DNA of 64,000 nt. It comes from Tahibacter harae (GTDB lineage Bacteria; Pseudomonadota; Gammaproteobacteria; Xanthomonadales; Rhodanobacteraceae). Made by a program: the position numbers and the translations under genes. The notes under the pieces were generated by a model, which saw nothing but the letters and a program-made list of their open reading frames with translations, did not search any database and had not been told where the DNA came from. Location of the stretch: the NCBI RefSeq assembly GCF_024437735.1, contig NZ_JANFQO010000005.1:124001-188000 (forward strand), written 5' to 3'. Shown in pieces: positions 1 to 7,508 of this stretch; the first letter of the stretch is position 1; each line of letters opens with the position of its first letter.

Positions 1-63
1 CCTCCCGCCACCGTCAGCAACGCGCCCGTTCCGGCTCCGGAGCGGGCGACTGCGCCGGCCGCC

Positions 64-708
64 GTGCCCGAGCGTCTGCGCATCACCGAGATCTTCCACT
101 CCATCCAGGGCGAAGCCGACGCGGTGGGCTGGCCTACCGTATTCGTGCGCCTGACCGGCTGCCCGCTGCGCTGCACCTGGTGCGACACGACGTATTCCTT
201 CCACGGCGGCGAGTGGCGCTCCATCGATGCCATCCTGGCCGAGGTCGCCAGCCACGGTGCACGACATGTCTGCGTCACCGGCGGCGAGCCGCTGTCGCAG
301 AAACGCTGCCTGATCCTGCTGCGCCGGCTCTGCGATGCCGGCTACGAAGTGTCGCTGGAAACCTCCGGCGCATTGGACGTGGCCGCGGTCGATCCGCGCG
401 TGCGCAAGGTGATGGACCTCAAGGCGCCCGATTCGGGCGAGGCCGGACGCAACCGCTGGTCCAACCTTGAACATCTGCGCGCCCACGACCAGATCAAATT
501 CGTCCTGGCCGGCCGCGCCGACTACGACTGGGCCTGCGGCGTGCTGCGCGAACACGCGCTGGCGGCGCGCTGCCAAGTGCTGTTCTCGCCGGTGCACGCC
601 AGCCTCAAGCCGCGCGAACTGGCCGAATGGATACTTGCCGACCGCCTGCCGGTGCGCATGCAATTGCAGCTGCACAAGCTGCTGTGGGGCGATGAGCCCG
701 GACATTAG
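64..708 (+). CDS. queE: 7-carboxy-7-deazaguanine synthase
   Basis: Radical SAM enzyme that turns 6-carboxy-tetrahydropterin into 7-carboxy-7-deazaguanine, the second dedicated step to preQ0/queuosine. The start of the protein has the QueE signature EIFHSIQGE, followed by the cluster-binding CPLRCTWCDT (CX3CX2C) and the SAM-binding TGGEP. The 214-residue length fits the family. The GTG at 64 is only one possible start: the frame is open with no stop back to base 1, through a Pro/Ala-rich stretch, so the true start may lie outside the window. queC follows after 82 bases on the same strand, which supports a shared pathway. Function is well supported by motifs; only the start is uncertain. Confidence 0.93.
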   Translation: MPERLRITEIFHSIQGEADAVGWPTVFVRLTGCPLRCTWCDTTYSFHGGEWRSIDAILAEVASHGARHVCVTGGEPLSQKRCLILLRRLCDAGYEVSLETSGALDVAAVDPRVRKVMDLKAPDSGEAGRNRWSNLEHLRAHDQIKFVLAGRADYDWACGVLREHALAARCQVLFSPVHASLKPRELAEWILADRLPVRMQLQLHKLLWGDEPGH

Positions 709-790
709 TTTCCTGCCGGGCCGGCCCGTGGGAAATCCGCAGAGTCCCCCATCGCGCCGCGCGACCCCGTAGCAACCAAGGCACTACCGA

Positions 791-1459
791 ATGAGCAAAC
801 CCGCAGTCGTACTCGTCTCCGGCGGCATGGACTCCGCCGTCGTCCTCGCCATCGCCCGCGAACAGGGCTTCGCCTGCCACGCGCTCAGCGTTGCCTACGG
901 CCAGCGCCATGTGTCGGAACTCGATGCCTCCGACCGCGTCTGCGCCATGCTCGGCGCCGCCGCGCACAAGACTGTCACGGTGGACCTGCGCAGCATCGGC
1001 GGCTCGGCCCTCACCGACGAGATCGACGTCCCCGAACAGGGCGGCGCCGGCATCCCCGTCACCTACGTGCCCGCGCGCAACACCATCATGCTGTCCATCG
1101 CCCTGGGCTGGGCCGAAGTGCTGGGTGCCGCCGACATCTTCTGCGGCGTCAACGCCGTGGATTACTCCGGCTACCCCGACTGCCGTCCCGCCTTCATCGA
1201 CAGCTTCCAGCAACTTGCCAACGTCGCCACCAAGGCCGGCGTCGAAGGTGCCGGCATCCGCATCCATGCCCCGCTGATGCGCCTGAGCAAGGCCGACATC
1301 GCCCGCGAGGGCCAGCGCCTCGGCGTCGACTTCGCCGCCACCGTCTCCTGCTACCAGGCCGACGAAAAAGGCCGCGCCTGCGCCCACTGCGACGCCTGCC
1401 GCCTGCGCGCGGAAGGGTTTCGCGAGGCGGGGCTGGTGGATCCGACGCGGTATCGGTGA
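791..1459 (+). CDS. queC: 7-cyano-7-deazaguanine synthase
   Basis: ATP-dependent enzyme that converts 7-carboxy-7-deazaguanine to preQ0. The N-terminus [15 protein letters not shown] is the PP-loop, with SGGMDS in place of the commoner [24 protein letters not shown] is a QueC core block, and the C-terminus carries the four-cysteine zinc site (CYQ..., then CAHCDAC). The 222 residues equal the family length. It lies downstream of queE and ends in a sequence that begins a series of degenerate 20-base repeats running past the stop codon. Identification is secure. Confidence 0.96.
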   Translation: MSKPAVVLVSGGMDSAVVLAIAREQGFACHALSVAYGQRHVSELDASDRVCAMLGAAAHKTVTVDLRSIGGSALTDEIDVPEQGGAGIPVTYVPARNTIMLSIALGWAEVLGAADIFCGVNAVDYSGYPDCRPAFIDSFQQLANVATKAGVEGAGIRIHAPLMRLSKADIAREGQRLGVDFAATVSCYQADEKGRACAHCDACRLRAEGFREAGLVDPTRYR

Positions 1460-1604
1460 GAGGTGGGCCGTATCGGGGAGGCGGCCCGTATCAGTGAGAG
1501 GCAGGCAGGCCGTATCTGTGAGAGGCTGCTTGCATCAATGAGAGCCAGACCCGGTCGATGAGCGGCGACATGTATCAATGGGAGACAGGCCGCATCGGTG
1601 AGAG
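1451..1604 (+). repeat. Degenerate 20-bp tandem repeat starting in the queC stop codon
   Basis: Eight copies of a 12-base core close to TATCGGTGAGAG start at 1451, 1471, 1489, 1513, 1533, 1554, 1573 and 1593, so the spacing is 18-24 and mostly 20 bases. The first copy contains the last codons and the TGA of queC; the rest are non-coding. Between cores the text is often GGCAGGCCG-like. The copies have diverged by several substitutions, so the array is not recent. Confidence 0.85.
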
Positions 1605-1984
1605 ACAGGCCTTTACTCAGCGTCCGCCGCCCGCAAGCAGAAGCTCCCGCGCGAGCAGGCCCGCCTGAATCCGGCATTTCCATCCGGCGCAGCGACATTG
1701 GACGCACGGTACTCCTTGCTTGTCGTCCTGCTGCCGCCCGCTCCACCGGCCATCGTCTTCGGAGGGGGATCCCGCTCCCTCGACCTTCCTCGCATTTGCC
1801 TCGAGGCCGCGCGCCGCCAGCACTCCACCCCGCCAGAATCGACATACGGCCCGTACAGGCCAGCAGCGCCTCGGCCGTCGGCGCAAGTGGTTGTCCATCC
1901 AGGCTTGTTTAGCCCACGCCCAGGCCCTAAACTTCGCCTCCCTCGCGCGCCGGCCCCAAGCCGACGCCACGCAGCACCTCCTGT
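1605..1984. other. Gene-free stretch before tRNA-Lys
   Basis: About 380 bases between the queC-tail repeats and the tRNA. Short open frames exist on both strands, but they are rich in Arg/Pro/Ala, overlap one another and lack ribosome binding sites, so none is called. A tRNA promoter must lie here, but no hexamer pair stands out. Confidence 0.6.
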
Positions 1985-2060
1985 GGGCCGTTAGCTCAGT
2001 TGGTAGAGCAGCGGACTTTTAATCCGTTGGTCGATGGTTCGAGTCCATCACGGCCCACCA
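1985..2060 (+). tRNA. tRNA-Lys (anticodon UUU)
   Basis: A 76-base cloverleaf. The acceptor arm GGGCCGT pairs with ACGGCCC, the discriminator is A and CCA is encoded at 2058-2060. The D arm is GCTCAGTTGGTAGAGC, the anticodon loop is CTTTTAA with TTT at 2018-2020, and the T arm is GATGGTTCGAGTCCATC. Its 3' end is the integration target of the island that follows. Confidence 0.98.
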
Positions 2061-2164
2061 CATACTAGTCCGGCAACGTCCGCCGAAATCCAGAAACTTC
2101 AGTTAAAACCGGCTCGTAGCGCCAAAGTTACTCCGGCAATGTCCAATCTTGTCCATTGACATCC

Positions 2165-2223
2165 GGGGGCAACTGGGGGCAGCTTTGGGGGCAACTCCAC
2201 TTGTCGCCAAAGCAGTTGCCCCC
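2165..2223 (+). repeat. Left-end GGGGGCAACT-type repeats (presumed integrase arm sites)
   Basis: GGGGGCAAC at 2165-2173, GGGGGCAGC at 2175-2183 and GGGGGCAACT at 2187-2196 are direct repeats. AGTTGCCCCC at 2214-2223 is an inverted copy ending 1 base before the integrase ATG. The 23 bases 2174-2196 recur identically at the right end of the island. Arm-type binding by integrase is inferred from position and repetition. Confidence 0.7.
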
Positions 2224-2224
2224 A

Positions 2225-3415
2225 ATGGCGCTTACCGACTCCGCAATCCGCGCTGCCAAACCGGCTGGCAAGCCGATCCGCTTGTTCGACGAAGGCGGCC
2301 TGTACCTTGAAGTTGCCCCCAGCGGGGGTAAGTGGTGGCGCCTGAAGTATCGGCTTCTGGGAAAGGAAAAACGGCTTTCCCTTGGGGTCTACCCGGAGGT
2401 AGGGCTAAAGGATGCGCGAGCGCGGCGCGATGAGGCGCGCAAGTTGGTCGCAGCTGGCACCGACCCAAGCGACGCGCGCAAAGCTGCTCGGTTGGCTGGG
2501 GCTGATGAGGCGGCAAACACGTTTGAAGCGTTGGCGCGCGAATGGCTTACGCTGAAGGCCAAAGAATGGGTGCCGTCCCACCTAGAAAAGATGACCTCGC
2601 GCCTGGAGCTGTACGCATTTCCCGCCATTGGCAAGCGACCGATTGCCACCATCACCGCGTCCGAGGTCTTGGCCGTTTCGCAGAAGCTTCAGGGCAGGGG
2701 CGTAATCTCGACTGCCCATCGGGTGCAGCAGGCCTGCGGACAAGTTTTCCGATACGCCGTGGCTACGGCGCGGGCGAATCGAGATCCGGTGAGCGACCTT
2801 CGCGGCGCGCTGCCCTCCGTGCGCCAAAAGCACTTCGCTGCTGTCACCGACCCTAACGCGCTACCGGCGCTGCTGACGGCTCTACACGGCTACGCTGGCG
2901 GCCCGGTCGTTCGGGCCGCCCTCAAGCTTGCACCTTTGCTATTCGTGCGTCCTGGCGAGTTACGAACCATGGAGTGGGCGCACGTGGACCTATGCGCGGC
3001 TGAATGGCGCTTTACGACTAGCAAGACCAATTCCGCCCATATCGTGCCTCTAGCAACCCAGGCTGTAGAGGTGCTTCGCGAGCTACAAGGCCTGACGGGG
3101 CGAGGCAAGTATGTCTTCGCGACTGCGCGCGGCGGCAGCCGGCCAATGTCCGAGAATGGCGTGTTGATGGCAATGCGCAGTCTGGGAATAGGATCCGACG
3201 AAATGACGGGTCACGGCTTCCGTGCGACGGCGCGCACAATCCTTGATGAAGTCTTGGGGTTCCGGGTTGATTGGATTGAGCACCAGCTCGCTCATGCTGT
3301 GAAAGACGCAAACGGCAGAGCTTACAACCGTACCGCGCATCTATCGGGGCGACGGAAGATGATGCAAGCCTGGGCAGACTATCTCGACGGGCTGCGAAAC
3401 CGCACCGCGCGCTAG
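2225..3415 (+). CDS. Tyrosine-type site-specific integrase (P4 family)
   Basis: Integrates and excises the island at tRNA-Lys. The N-terminus MALTDSAIRAAKP followed by RLFDEGGLYLEV is the DUF4102 arm-binding domain typical of P4/CP4-57 integrases. A SAM-like core-binding domain comes next, and the catalytic domain shows the first Arg (VRPGELRTMEW), the HGFRATAR block and the Tyr in AYNRTAHLSGRR. The ATG at 2225 is chosen because homologous integrases begin with MALTD and the broken copy at 11296 starts the same way; the frame is open upstream to 2156. The 396-residue length is normal, and it appears intact. Confidence 0.93.
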   Translation: MALTDSAIRAAKPAGKPIRLFDEGGLYLEVAPSGGKWWRLKYRLLGKEKRLSLGVYPEVGLKDARARRDEARKLVAAGTDPSDARKAARLAGADEAANTFEALAREWLTLKAKEWVPSHLEKMTSRLELYAFPAIGKRPIATITASEVLAVSQKLQGRGVISTAHRVQQACGQVFRYAVATARANRDPVSDLRGALPSVRQKHFAAVTDPNALPALLTALHGYAGGPVVRAALKLAPLLFVRPGELRTMEWAHVDLCAAEWRFTTSKTNSAHIVPLATQAVEVLRELQGLTGRGKYVFATARGGSRPMSENGVLMAMRSLGIGSDEMTGHGFRATARTILDEVLGFRVDWIEHQLAHAVKDANGRAYNRTAHLSGRRKMMQAWADYLDGLRNRTAR

Positions 3416-3426
3416 GCCGAAGAACT

Positions 3427-4017
3427 ATGTCCGAGGATCAGAAGCGGCCTCCGAAATACCCCCTCGGTACCACAGCGCCGTCGTTAGTCGATCAAGTCCG
3501 AAGGCTTGTGGACTGGCATGAATTCCTCATCGCGCCTGAATCCGGCAATTATCCGGTGCCAGCTTCACTAGCATGCGCATGGGAAAAGCTGGAAGAATGC
3601 TATCAGTATGACGGTCGAACCAGTATTCAGCGCGGTTCAGAGCTACAGCGGCTATCAGAAACCCCATTGTCCACGCTCTTCTACTTCATTGAGGGTGGGT
3701 TCTATCCGCCACCGGAACTGTTGATTGTGCTTAGCGACTGCTGGCATGCCTATGTAGCGGCAGCCGGGAGCTTGACGCTGGAGGAAGCCTTTCTAGGAAA
3801 GCCGAAAAAGCGTGCCGGAAATTTCGCCAGCCGAAAGAAGTCCGCATTTCGTCTATTCCGCATTCAGATCACCTATGACCAGCTAGTCCGTGCAGGGCAA
3901 ACGCCAATTGGGGCCGCGGAGGCTGTGAGCGCGCAACTGGGCGGCAAGCCGGACGCTGACAGCATCCTGAGAATGATGCGCAAGGCTCGTCGGCGACCGC
4001 CAAGCGCGGACGAATAA
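3427..4017 (+). CDS. Hypothetical island protein (196 aa)
   Basis: Starts 11 bases after the integrase stop, so it is probably co-transcribed with it. I do not recognise a family. The protein is soluble, with an acidic to neutral N-terminal half (repeated Tyr/Trp/Leu helices such as VDWHEFLI and PLSTLFYFIEGG) and a basic C-terminus (KARRRPPSADE). The region around FRLFRIQITYDQLV could form a small helical DNA-binding or replication-linked domain, but this is a guess. Codon use is less GC-biased than in the chromosomal genes. Start at ATG 3427 with a weak GAAGAA upstream. Confidence 0.7.
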   Translation: MSEDQKRPPKYPLGTTAPSLVDQVRRLVDWHEFLIAPESGNYPVPASLACAWEKLEECYQYDGRTSIQRGSELQRLSETPLSTLFYFIEGGFYPPPELLIVLSDCWHAYVAAAGSLTLEEAFLGKPKKRAGNFASRKKSAFRLFRIQITYDQLVRAGQTPIGAAEAVSAQLGGKPDADSILRMMRKARRRPPSADE

Positions 4018-4049
4018 CCCGCATATCAATCCTCGCGGAAACGCGGGCA

Positions 4050-4078
4050 CCTCGTTAGGGTGGCGTCGTTCAACGAGG
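4050..4078 (+). promoter_or_regulatory. Inverted repeat covering the alpA ribosome binding site
   Basis: CCTCGTT (4050-4056) pairs perfectly with AACGAGG (4072-4078), and the right arm contains the GAGG of the Shine-Dalgarno for the gene starting at 4088. The hairpin would hide the ribosome binding site. That it regulates translation is an inference. Confidence 0.4.
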
Positions 4079-4087
4079 AGCTACGCA

Positions 4088-4336
4088 ATGCACAGCAGTC
4101 CGACTTTGCCCGAAACCGGGTTTCTTCGTCTTTCTCAGATCATTGGCCGGCGAGCATCCCCGTCCAGCCCGGCAATTCCGCCAATCATTCCCGTCAGCAA
4201 ATCGACTTGGTGGCTGGGAGTGCGCTCCGGAAAATTTCCGAAACCGACTCACGCACTCGGTCCCCGCATAACCGCGTGGCGGGTGGAGGACATTCGGGCA
4301 CTAGTTTCAGCTGCTCAGCCAGGAGCATACCCGTGA
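4088..4336 (+). CDS. AlpA-family helix-turn-helix regulator
   Basis: Small DNA-binding protein of the AlpA/excisionase type, which in P4-like islands activates integrase or acts as a directionality factor. The hallmarks are the N-terminal GFLRLSQIIG, then IPVSKSTWWLGVRSGKFPKP (the recognition helix and wing of a MerR-like fold) and WRVEDIRALV at the C-terminus. The 82 residues are close to the usual 65-80. The ATG at 4088 follows GAGGAG by 8 bases. The stop (TGA 4334-4336) overlaps the GTG of the next gene. It is expected to control excision of the island. Confidence 0.85.
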   Translation: MHSSPTLPETGFLRLSQIIGRRASPSSPAIPPIIPVSKSTWWLGVRSGKFPKPTHALGPRITAWRVEDIRALVSAAQPGAYP

Positions 4337-4590
4337 CTTCCGCAGCAGTCCGGCCCGCCCAACGGGCGACCAAGTTGCGGAATGCAGCGCCAATGTCCGG
4401 AATAGTCAGCGACAGTGCGACCGCTGAAGTTGCTGAGACGCTTTTGGGGCTAATCACTCCCACATTGGCCCTCATCGATATCATGGCAAACGATTGCGGG
4501 AACCCCTCGCCGGAATTGATCGCCGCTTGCGATTGCTTGGCGGATGCCGAAACTTTGCTGCTGCGCGCCGCCACGCGGGGCTTAGATTGA
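4333..4590 (+). CDS. Small hypothetical protein coupled to alpA (85 aa)
   Basis: Reads from GTG 4333, which overlaps the TGA of the AlpA gene by four bases (GTGA), and ends in a TTGA overlap with the next gene. The double overlap and a helical, Ala/Leu-rich sequence with sensible composition (LLGLITPTLALIDIMAND, then CDCLADAETLLLRAA) support it as real even though it lacks its own ribosome binding site. Family not recognised; similar short ORFs often follow AlpA genes in xanthomonad islands. It has no membrane segment or signal peptide. Confidence 0.6.
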   Translation: MTSAAVRPAQRATKLRNAAPMSGIVSDSATAEVAETLLGLITPTLALIDIMANDCGNPSPELIAACDCLADAETLLLRAATRGLD

Positions 4591-5036
4591 AATCCCGAAG
4601 TTTTCAAAGGTCGCGCGGGCGCCGAGAGGGATTCACTTTTACGCGCTTGCTTCACGTCGTCCAAGATTCTGAAAACTGGCGGAATTGCAGCGGTACTGCA
4701 ATTAAGCTGCTGATGGATATTGCTCGACAGTATAACGGTCGGAACAACGGCGACTTGACTGCTGCGCTGGGGGTACTACGACATCGGGGTTGGAACTCGC
4801 CCGAGACCGTTACTTGGGCTGTGCGGGAGCTGCGTCACTACGGCTTGTTGCTGCTCACTCGCCAAGGATATTTCCCAGCGCCAAACCTGTACGCGCTCAG
4901 CTGGCTTCCAATCGACGAGAGTAGCAAGAGCCTGGATTTACCGCCGTCCAGTGTAGCTAGCCACGACTGGAAGGTGGCAGTGCCCGAATTCAAAAGGCCG
5001 CGACGAAAACAATCGTCCACTACGTATTCCGTCTAG
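4587..5036 (+). CDS. Island-encoded small winged-helix-like protein (149 aa)
   Basis: The proposed start is TTG 4587, overlapping the previous TGA. The frame is open upstream to 4494, but that part overlaps the preceding gene. The basic N-terminus (KSRSFQRSRGRREGF) is followed by a compact block containing AIKLLMDIARQYNGRNNGDL, ALGVLRHRGWNSPETVTWAV and RELRHYGLLLLTRQG. This has the look of a winged-helix/MarR-like replication or regulatory protein found beside AlpA in Xanthomonas and Pseudomonas islands. That assignment rests on pattern memory. The basic tail runs into the 22-base repeats at 5021-5142. Confidence 0.6.
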   Translation: MKSRSFQRSRGRREGFTFTRLLHVVQDSENWRNCSGTAIKLLMDIARQYNGRNNGDLTAALGVLRHRGWNSPETVTWAVRELRHYGLLLLTRQGYFPAPNLYALSWLPIDESSKSLDLPPSSVASHDWKVAVPEFKRPRRKQSSTTYSV

Positions 5037-5142
5037 CGCCAGTACGTATCTCGTACTGCTGGCGGATGTCGAAGCCTCAAATCAGTACGGATGTCGAATG
5101 GACAGGGACGCTAATTGCCGCTATCTCCAGTACGCATTCCGT
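5021..5142 (+). repeat. Degenerate 22-bp periodic motif, TACGNATTCCGT type
   Basis: Clear copies are TACGTATTCCGT (5021), TACGTATCTCGT (5043), TACGGATGTCGA (5086) and TACGCATTCCGT (5131). Weaker matches at 5062-5072 and about 5108 fill the gaps, giving a period of 21-23 bases, about two helical turns. The first copy lies in the end of the preceding gene. The motif tends towards a palindrome (TACGGAT/ATCCGTA). Protein binding sites (iterons) are possible; function unknown. Confidence 0.55.
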
Positions 5143-5264
5143 AGCCCTTCTTACAATCTACCAAGCCGCTATCAGGGAGATGCAATTGAGCATTGGGTCT
5201 ACAAACGCTCAAACCACCACCACCCCCAGCGCGCGGATGCGCGAATGACTTCGGAGGGCGAGTG

Positions 5265-5495
5265 ATGCAGAGAAGATCCAGCCGGCCGCCTTGTGGCGCA
5301 CATACGCGACGGGGCACTCCTTGCCAAGGAGGGAAGATTCCAGGGCGCAAGCGGTGCAAGTGGCATGGCGGCCTCAGTACGGGACCGCGGACCGAAGCGG
5401 GCAAGCGGAAGTCGTTGCAAAACTTGGTTCAATTTCGGACGGCGAATCCAGGCGCTGCTGCGCGTGGTGACCAGCCTGAAGAAGGATGTTGTTAG
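5265..5495 (+). CDS. Small basic HGG-motif protein, intact copy (76 aa)
   Basis: Carries a CGAHTRRGTPC block and then KRCKWHGGLSTGPRTEAGK. The Cys pairs plus the HGG-x-STGP-x-T motif define a family of short proteins common in phages and islands; I know of no established biochemical role. ATG 5265 follows GGAGG by seven bases. A second, frameshifted copy lies at 7840-8021, and about 25 bases upstream of the start are also shared, so the duplication included the 5' region. The tail after LVQFRTANPG differs from the other copy, which ends at LIQFREA. Confidence 0.75.
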   Translation: MQRRSSRPPCGAHTRRGTPCQGGKIPGRKRCKWHGGLSTGPRTEAGKRKSLQNLVQFRTANPGAAARGDQPEEGCC

Positions 5496-5757
5496 TCTGA
5501 CCGAGGTCCTCAGGCTCGTGGCCGACGTCGAGGACATAGCGGTGCTGGAAAACCTACCGCTTGCCGGCGCCCGCGTTGCGCGCCTACGCCGCGCCGCGGA
5601 GCTTGTCCAGGAACAGCTAGTCGCCGCGGGCTGCGGTTCTTCGCCCGCACTTGCGCAGCTTGCGCATGAGTATGCACCGGCACAGCCGGCTGGCCCGAAG
5701 CTCAGCGTGGTGGGTGGCACCGACAGTGCGCTCAGCCGCGATGGCGCTGCGCTGTGA
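5464..5757 (+). CDS. Possible small helical protein (97 aa)
   Basis: An open frame from GTG 5464 overlapping the end of the HGG gene. Its translation is amphipathic and Leu/Val/Glu-rich (VSLTEVLRLVADVEDIAVLE, then RRAAELVQEQLVAA), as expected of a helical protein and unlike the shadow frames. There is no clear ribosome binding site. It could equally be the former C-terminal part of a longer protein now out of frame with the HGG domain. Function unknown. Confidence 0.35.
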   Translation: MVTSLKKDVVSLTEVLRLVADVEDIAVLENLPLAGARVARLRRAAELVQEQLVAAGCGSSPALAQLAHEYAPAQPAGPKLSVVGGTDSALSRDGAAL

Positions 5758-5957
5758 GCGCTTGGCCGCAATCGGTGCGTTCAGCCTCAGCTCGCGCTGC
5801 TGATGCGCAGGGGGGGGGGCAGCTGATGAGTCACAGGTGGGCGCCGGAACATCTGGGCAGCTCTGCTCCGATGTTCCGCCAGTACGAAACACCCAAATTC
5901 TGTGTGCTTCCGTTGCGAATCAGCGGGCGCGAAATTGAGCCGGCCGCTGACTGCGCG

Positions 5958-6149
5958 TCAGGTCGAGTGCAGCGTTACCTGGTCGCCGAGACTGACCATA
6001 TCCTCGGCGAGGCTGCGGGCGAACTGCAGGGCCGCTTCGTGGTCGGCTAGGTCGCACACGCGCTCAAGCACAGCCGCAGCAGCGTCCAGCACCGACACGC
6101 GCCAGCGGCCGGCAACCGGGGTCACGAACACGTCATAGCGCCAGGGCAT
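5958..6149 (-). CDS. Small hypothetical protein (63 aa)
   Basis: Starts at ATG 6149, four bases after a perfect GGAGG on the minus strand. The sequence WRYDVFVTPVAGRWRVSV, then LERVCDLADHEAALQFA, suggests a small alpha/beta fold with alternating strand residues. No family recognised. It lies on the opposite strand to the HGG gene and on the same strand as the membrane protein at 6249-7508, with about 100 bases between. An overlapping plus-strand frame (5754-6050) was judged less credible. Confidence 0.6.
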   Translation of the reverse strand: MPWRYDVFVTPVAGRWRVSVLDAAAAVLERVCDLADHEAALQFARSLAEDMVSLGDQVTLHST

Positions 6150-6248
6150 GCGGCCTCCGAAGGGTGCAGCTACAGCCTAGCGCAGGGCGCGGGAATCCGT
6201 CTGTACGCTGGCGTGCGTTGGTCCTTCTTAGGCGCTGAGCGAGTGAAG

Positions 6249-7508
6249 TCAAGGCTTGAGTTTGGACAAGACATCGGAAACCGTGGCGGTTGGCGAGTCG
6301 TCTGCTGCTGTGATCGCTGACGGCCGAAATAGCGCAGTTAGCACAAGCAGGCGGTCAGCGTCTGTCACAAGCTTGTCGCCATGCTCACTCCCAGAAAAAG
6401 CCAAGAAAGTCGTAACCATGGTTACCCGTTCCTCTGCATCTTCCATCAGAGCCAGATGCGTGCCGAGCAGTCGGCCGAGGATGCGAAGCAGCCATATGAA
6501 AATGAACGTTGGCGCTAGAATCGCCGACAATTTCAGATAAGCGAAAGGCGCAGACTTGTCACTTGTAGTTGCAGTCGACGCTGCAGCAGCAATAGTTGTG
6601 TGATCAGAGCCGGCGCCCAATTTCATAAGTTCTGGGATTCCAAAGAAGAGCAGCAAATACAGTCCCACGCCGGCCAGAATCAAGAACCCTAACGCAGATA
6701 GGGACGCGATGCGCAGATGCCTGGTTTTCTTCTTTTTCCAGTAGGAAGCTGGCGCACTTAAAGCCAAACTATTTGAATAGTGCCTTCGGAATCCATCCAA
6801 ATCATTCTTGCAACGTAGTTGTTCGGCAGCGAATTCTTCCTTTAGTTTTTCGAGAGAGCCGATATTGCCGTCGAAAACAGCTCTTTGTTGATCGTGAAGC
6901 AGCTCGTTTCTAACTTCAGTGATCCGGAGTTGCTCATCCGCTTCAATTCGCGCGCTCCGGAGCAGGGCTTTCAAATTCTCGACATCTACGTCAGCACTGG
7001 CTGGGACTGCACAAATAATTGCGTCGAGAAGGACGTCAGGAAATACGTTGCCAAGCGAGGCAGGGTTTAGGTCATTTCTAGCCCCCCGCATGTTCAGTGC
7101 TGCGAACAGCATTGCTGCAGATGGGTCGGTGCGAGCAATCTGAAGGACGCGACTGGACTGCGGACTCTGTAGACAGAGTTGGTCGCCGTTCTCGATATCT
7201 CGAAACATCTTAGTGATTCGAGCAATTCCCGCGTTAAGTGTCGGCTCGTCGTTGTTCCATTTTTTGTTCTCTTCAACGACAAGCTTCATGCGTTCAAGGA
7301 ACTCACTAGCATTCAAGGGCTGGGCTAGCATTCGACGAGCTTCAGAGTAGTGGCGCCTGGTATCCTTCGTGTTCTCAAGGATTGGTGACCATGCATCTAC
7401 TTCCTTCTTTAGCCAACGACTAAGCTCGCTATAGCGAAAGAACTCTAGTCTATGTTCCGAGTCGGGAACATCGGCTCTAATTGCTTGCGGAAACATGAAG
7501 TCGTCCAT
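6249..7508 (-). CDS. Two-helix membrane protein, DUF6161-like (419 aa)
   Basis: Island cargo of unknown function. Residues 1-250 are a charged, helical cytoplasmic region. Then come SAPASYWKKKKTRHLR, a membrane helix at about 267-290, a Ser/Thr/Ala loop, a second helix at about 324-345, and a cytoplasmic tail with EDAEERVTMVTTFLA. This order (long soluble part, a YW-basic patch, two helices, short tail) recalls the uncharacterised DUF6161 family, from memory only. ATG 7508 is chosen over the longer frame to 7667 because it follows a G-rich Shine-Dalgarno and the extra 53 residues are low-complexity. Such proteins are often defence-island cargo; a defence role here is speculation. Confidence 0.72.
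   Translation of the reverse strand: MDDFMFPQAIRADVPDSEHRLEFFRYSELSRWLKKEVDAWSPILENTKDTRRHYSEARRMLAQPLNASEFLERMKLVVEENKKWNNDEPTLNAGIARITKMFRDIENGDQLCLQSPQSSRVLQIARTDPSAAMLFAALNMRGARNDLNPASLGNVFPDVLLDAIICAVPASADVDVENLKALLRSARIEADEQLRITEVRNELLHDQQRAVFDGNIGSLEKLKEEFAAEQLRCKNDLDGFRRHYSNSLALSAPASYWKKKKTRHLRIASLSALGFLILAGVGLYLLLFFGIPELMKLGAGSDHTTIAAAASTATTSDKSAPFAYLKLSAILAPTFIFIWLLRILGRLLGTHLALMEDAEERVTMVTTFLAFSGSEHGDKLVTDADRLLVLTALFRPSAITAADDSPTATVSDVLSKLKP

Noticed and set aside
1598-1994. Several plus- and minus-strand frames before tRNA-Lys
   Set aside because: No ribosome binding sites, Arg/Pro/Ser-rich, and they conflict with one another.
5066-5248. 60-residue plus-strand frame in the repeat region after the winged-helix-like gene
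   Set aside because: Runs through the 22-base repeats and has no ribosome binding site or helical pattern.
5754-6050. 98-residue plus-strand open frame starting with a GTGA overlap
   Set aside because: Contains the G10 run, has no sensible fold, and overlaps the minus-strand gene at 5958-6149, which has a perfect GGAGG.
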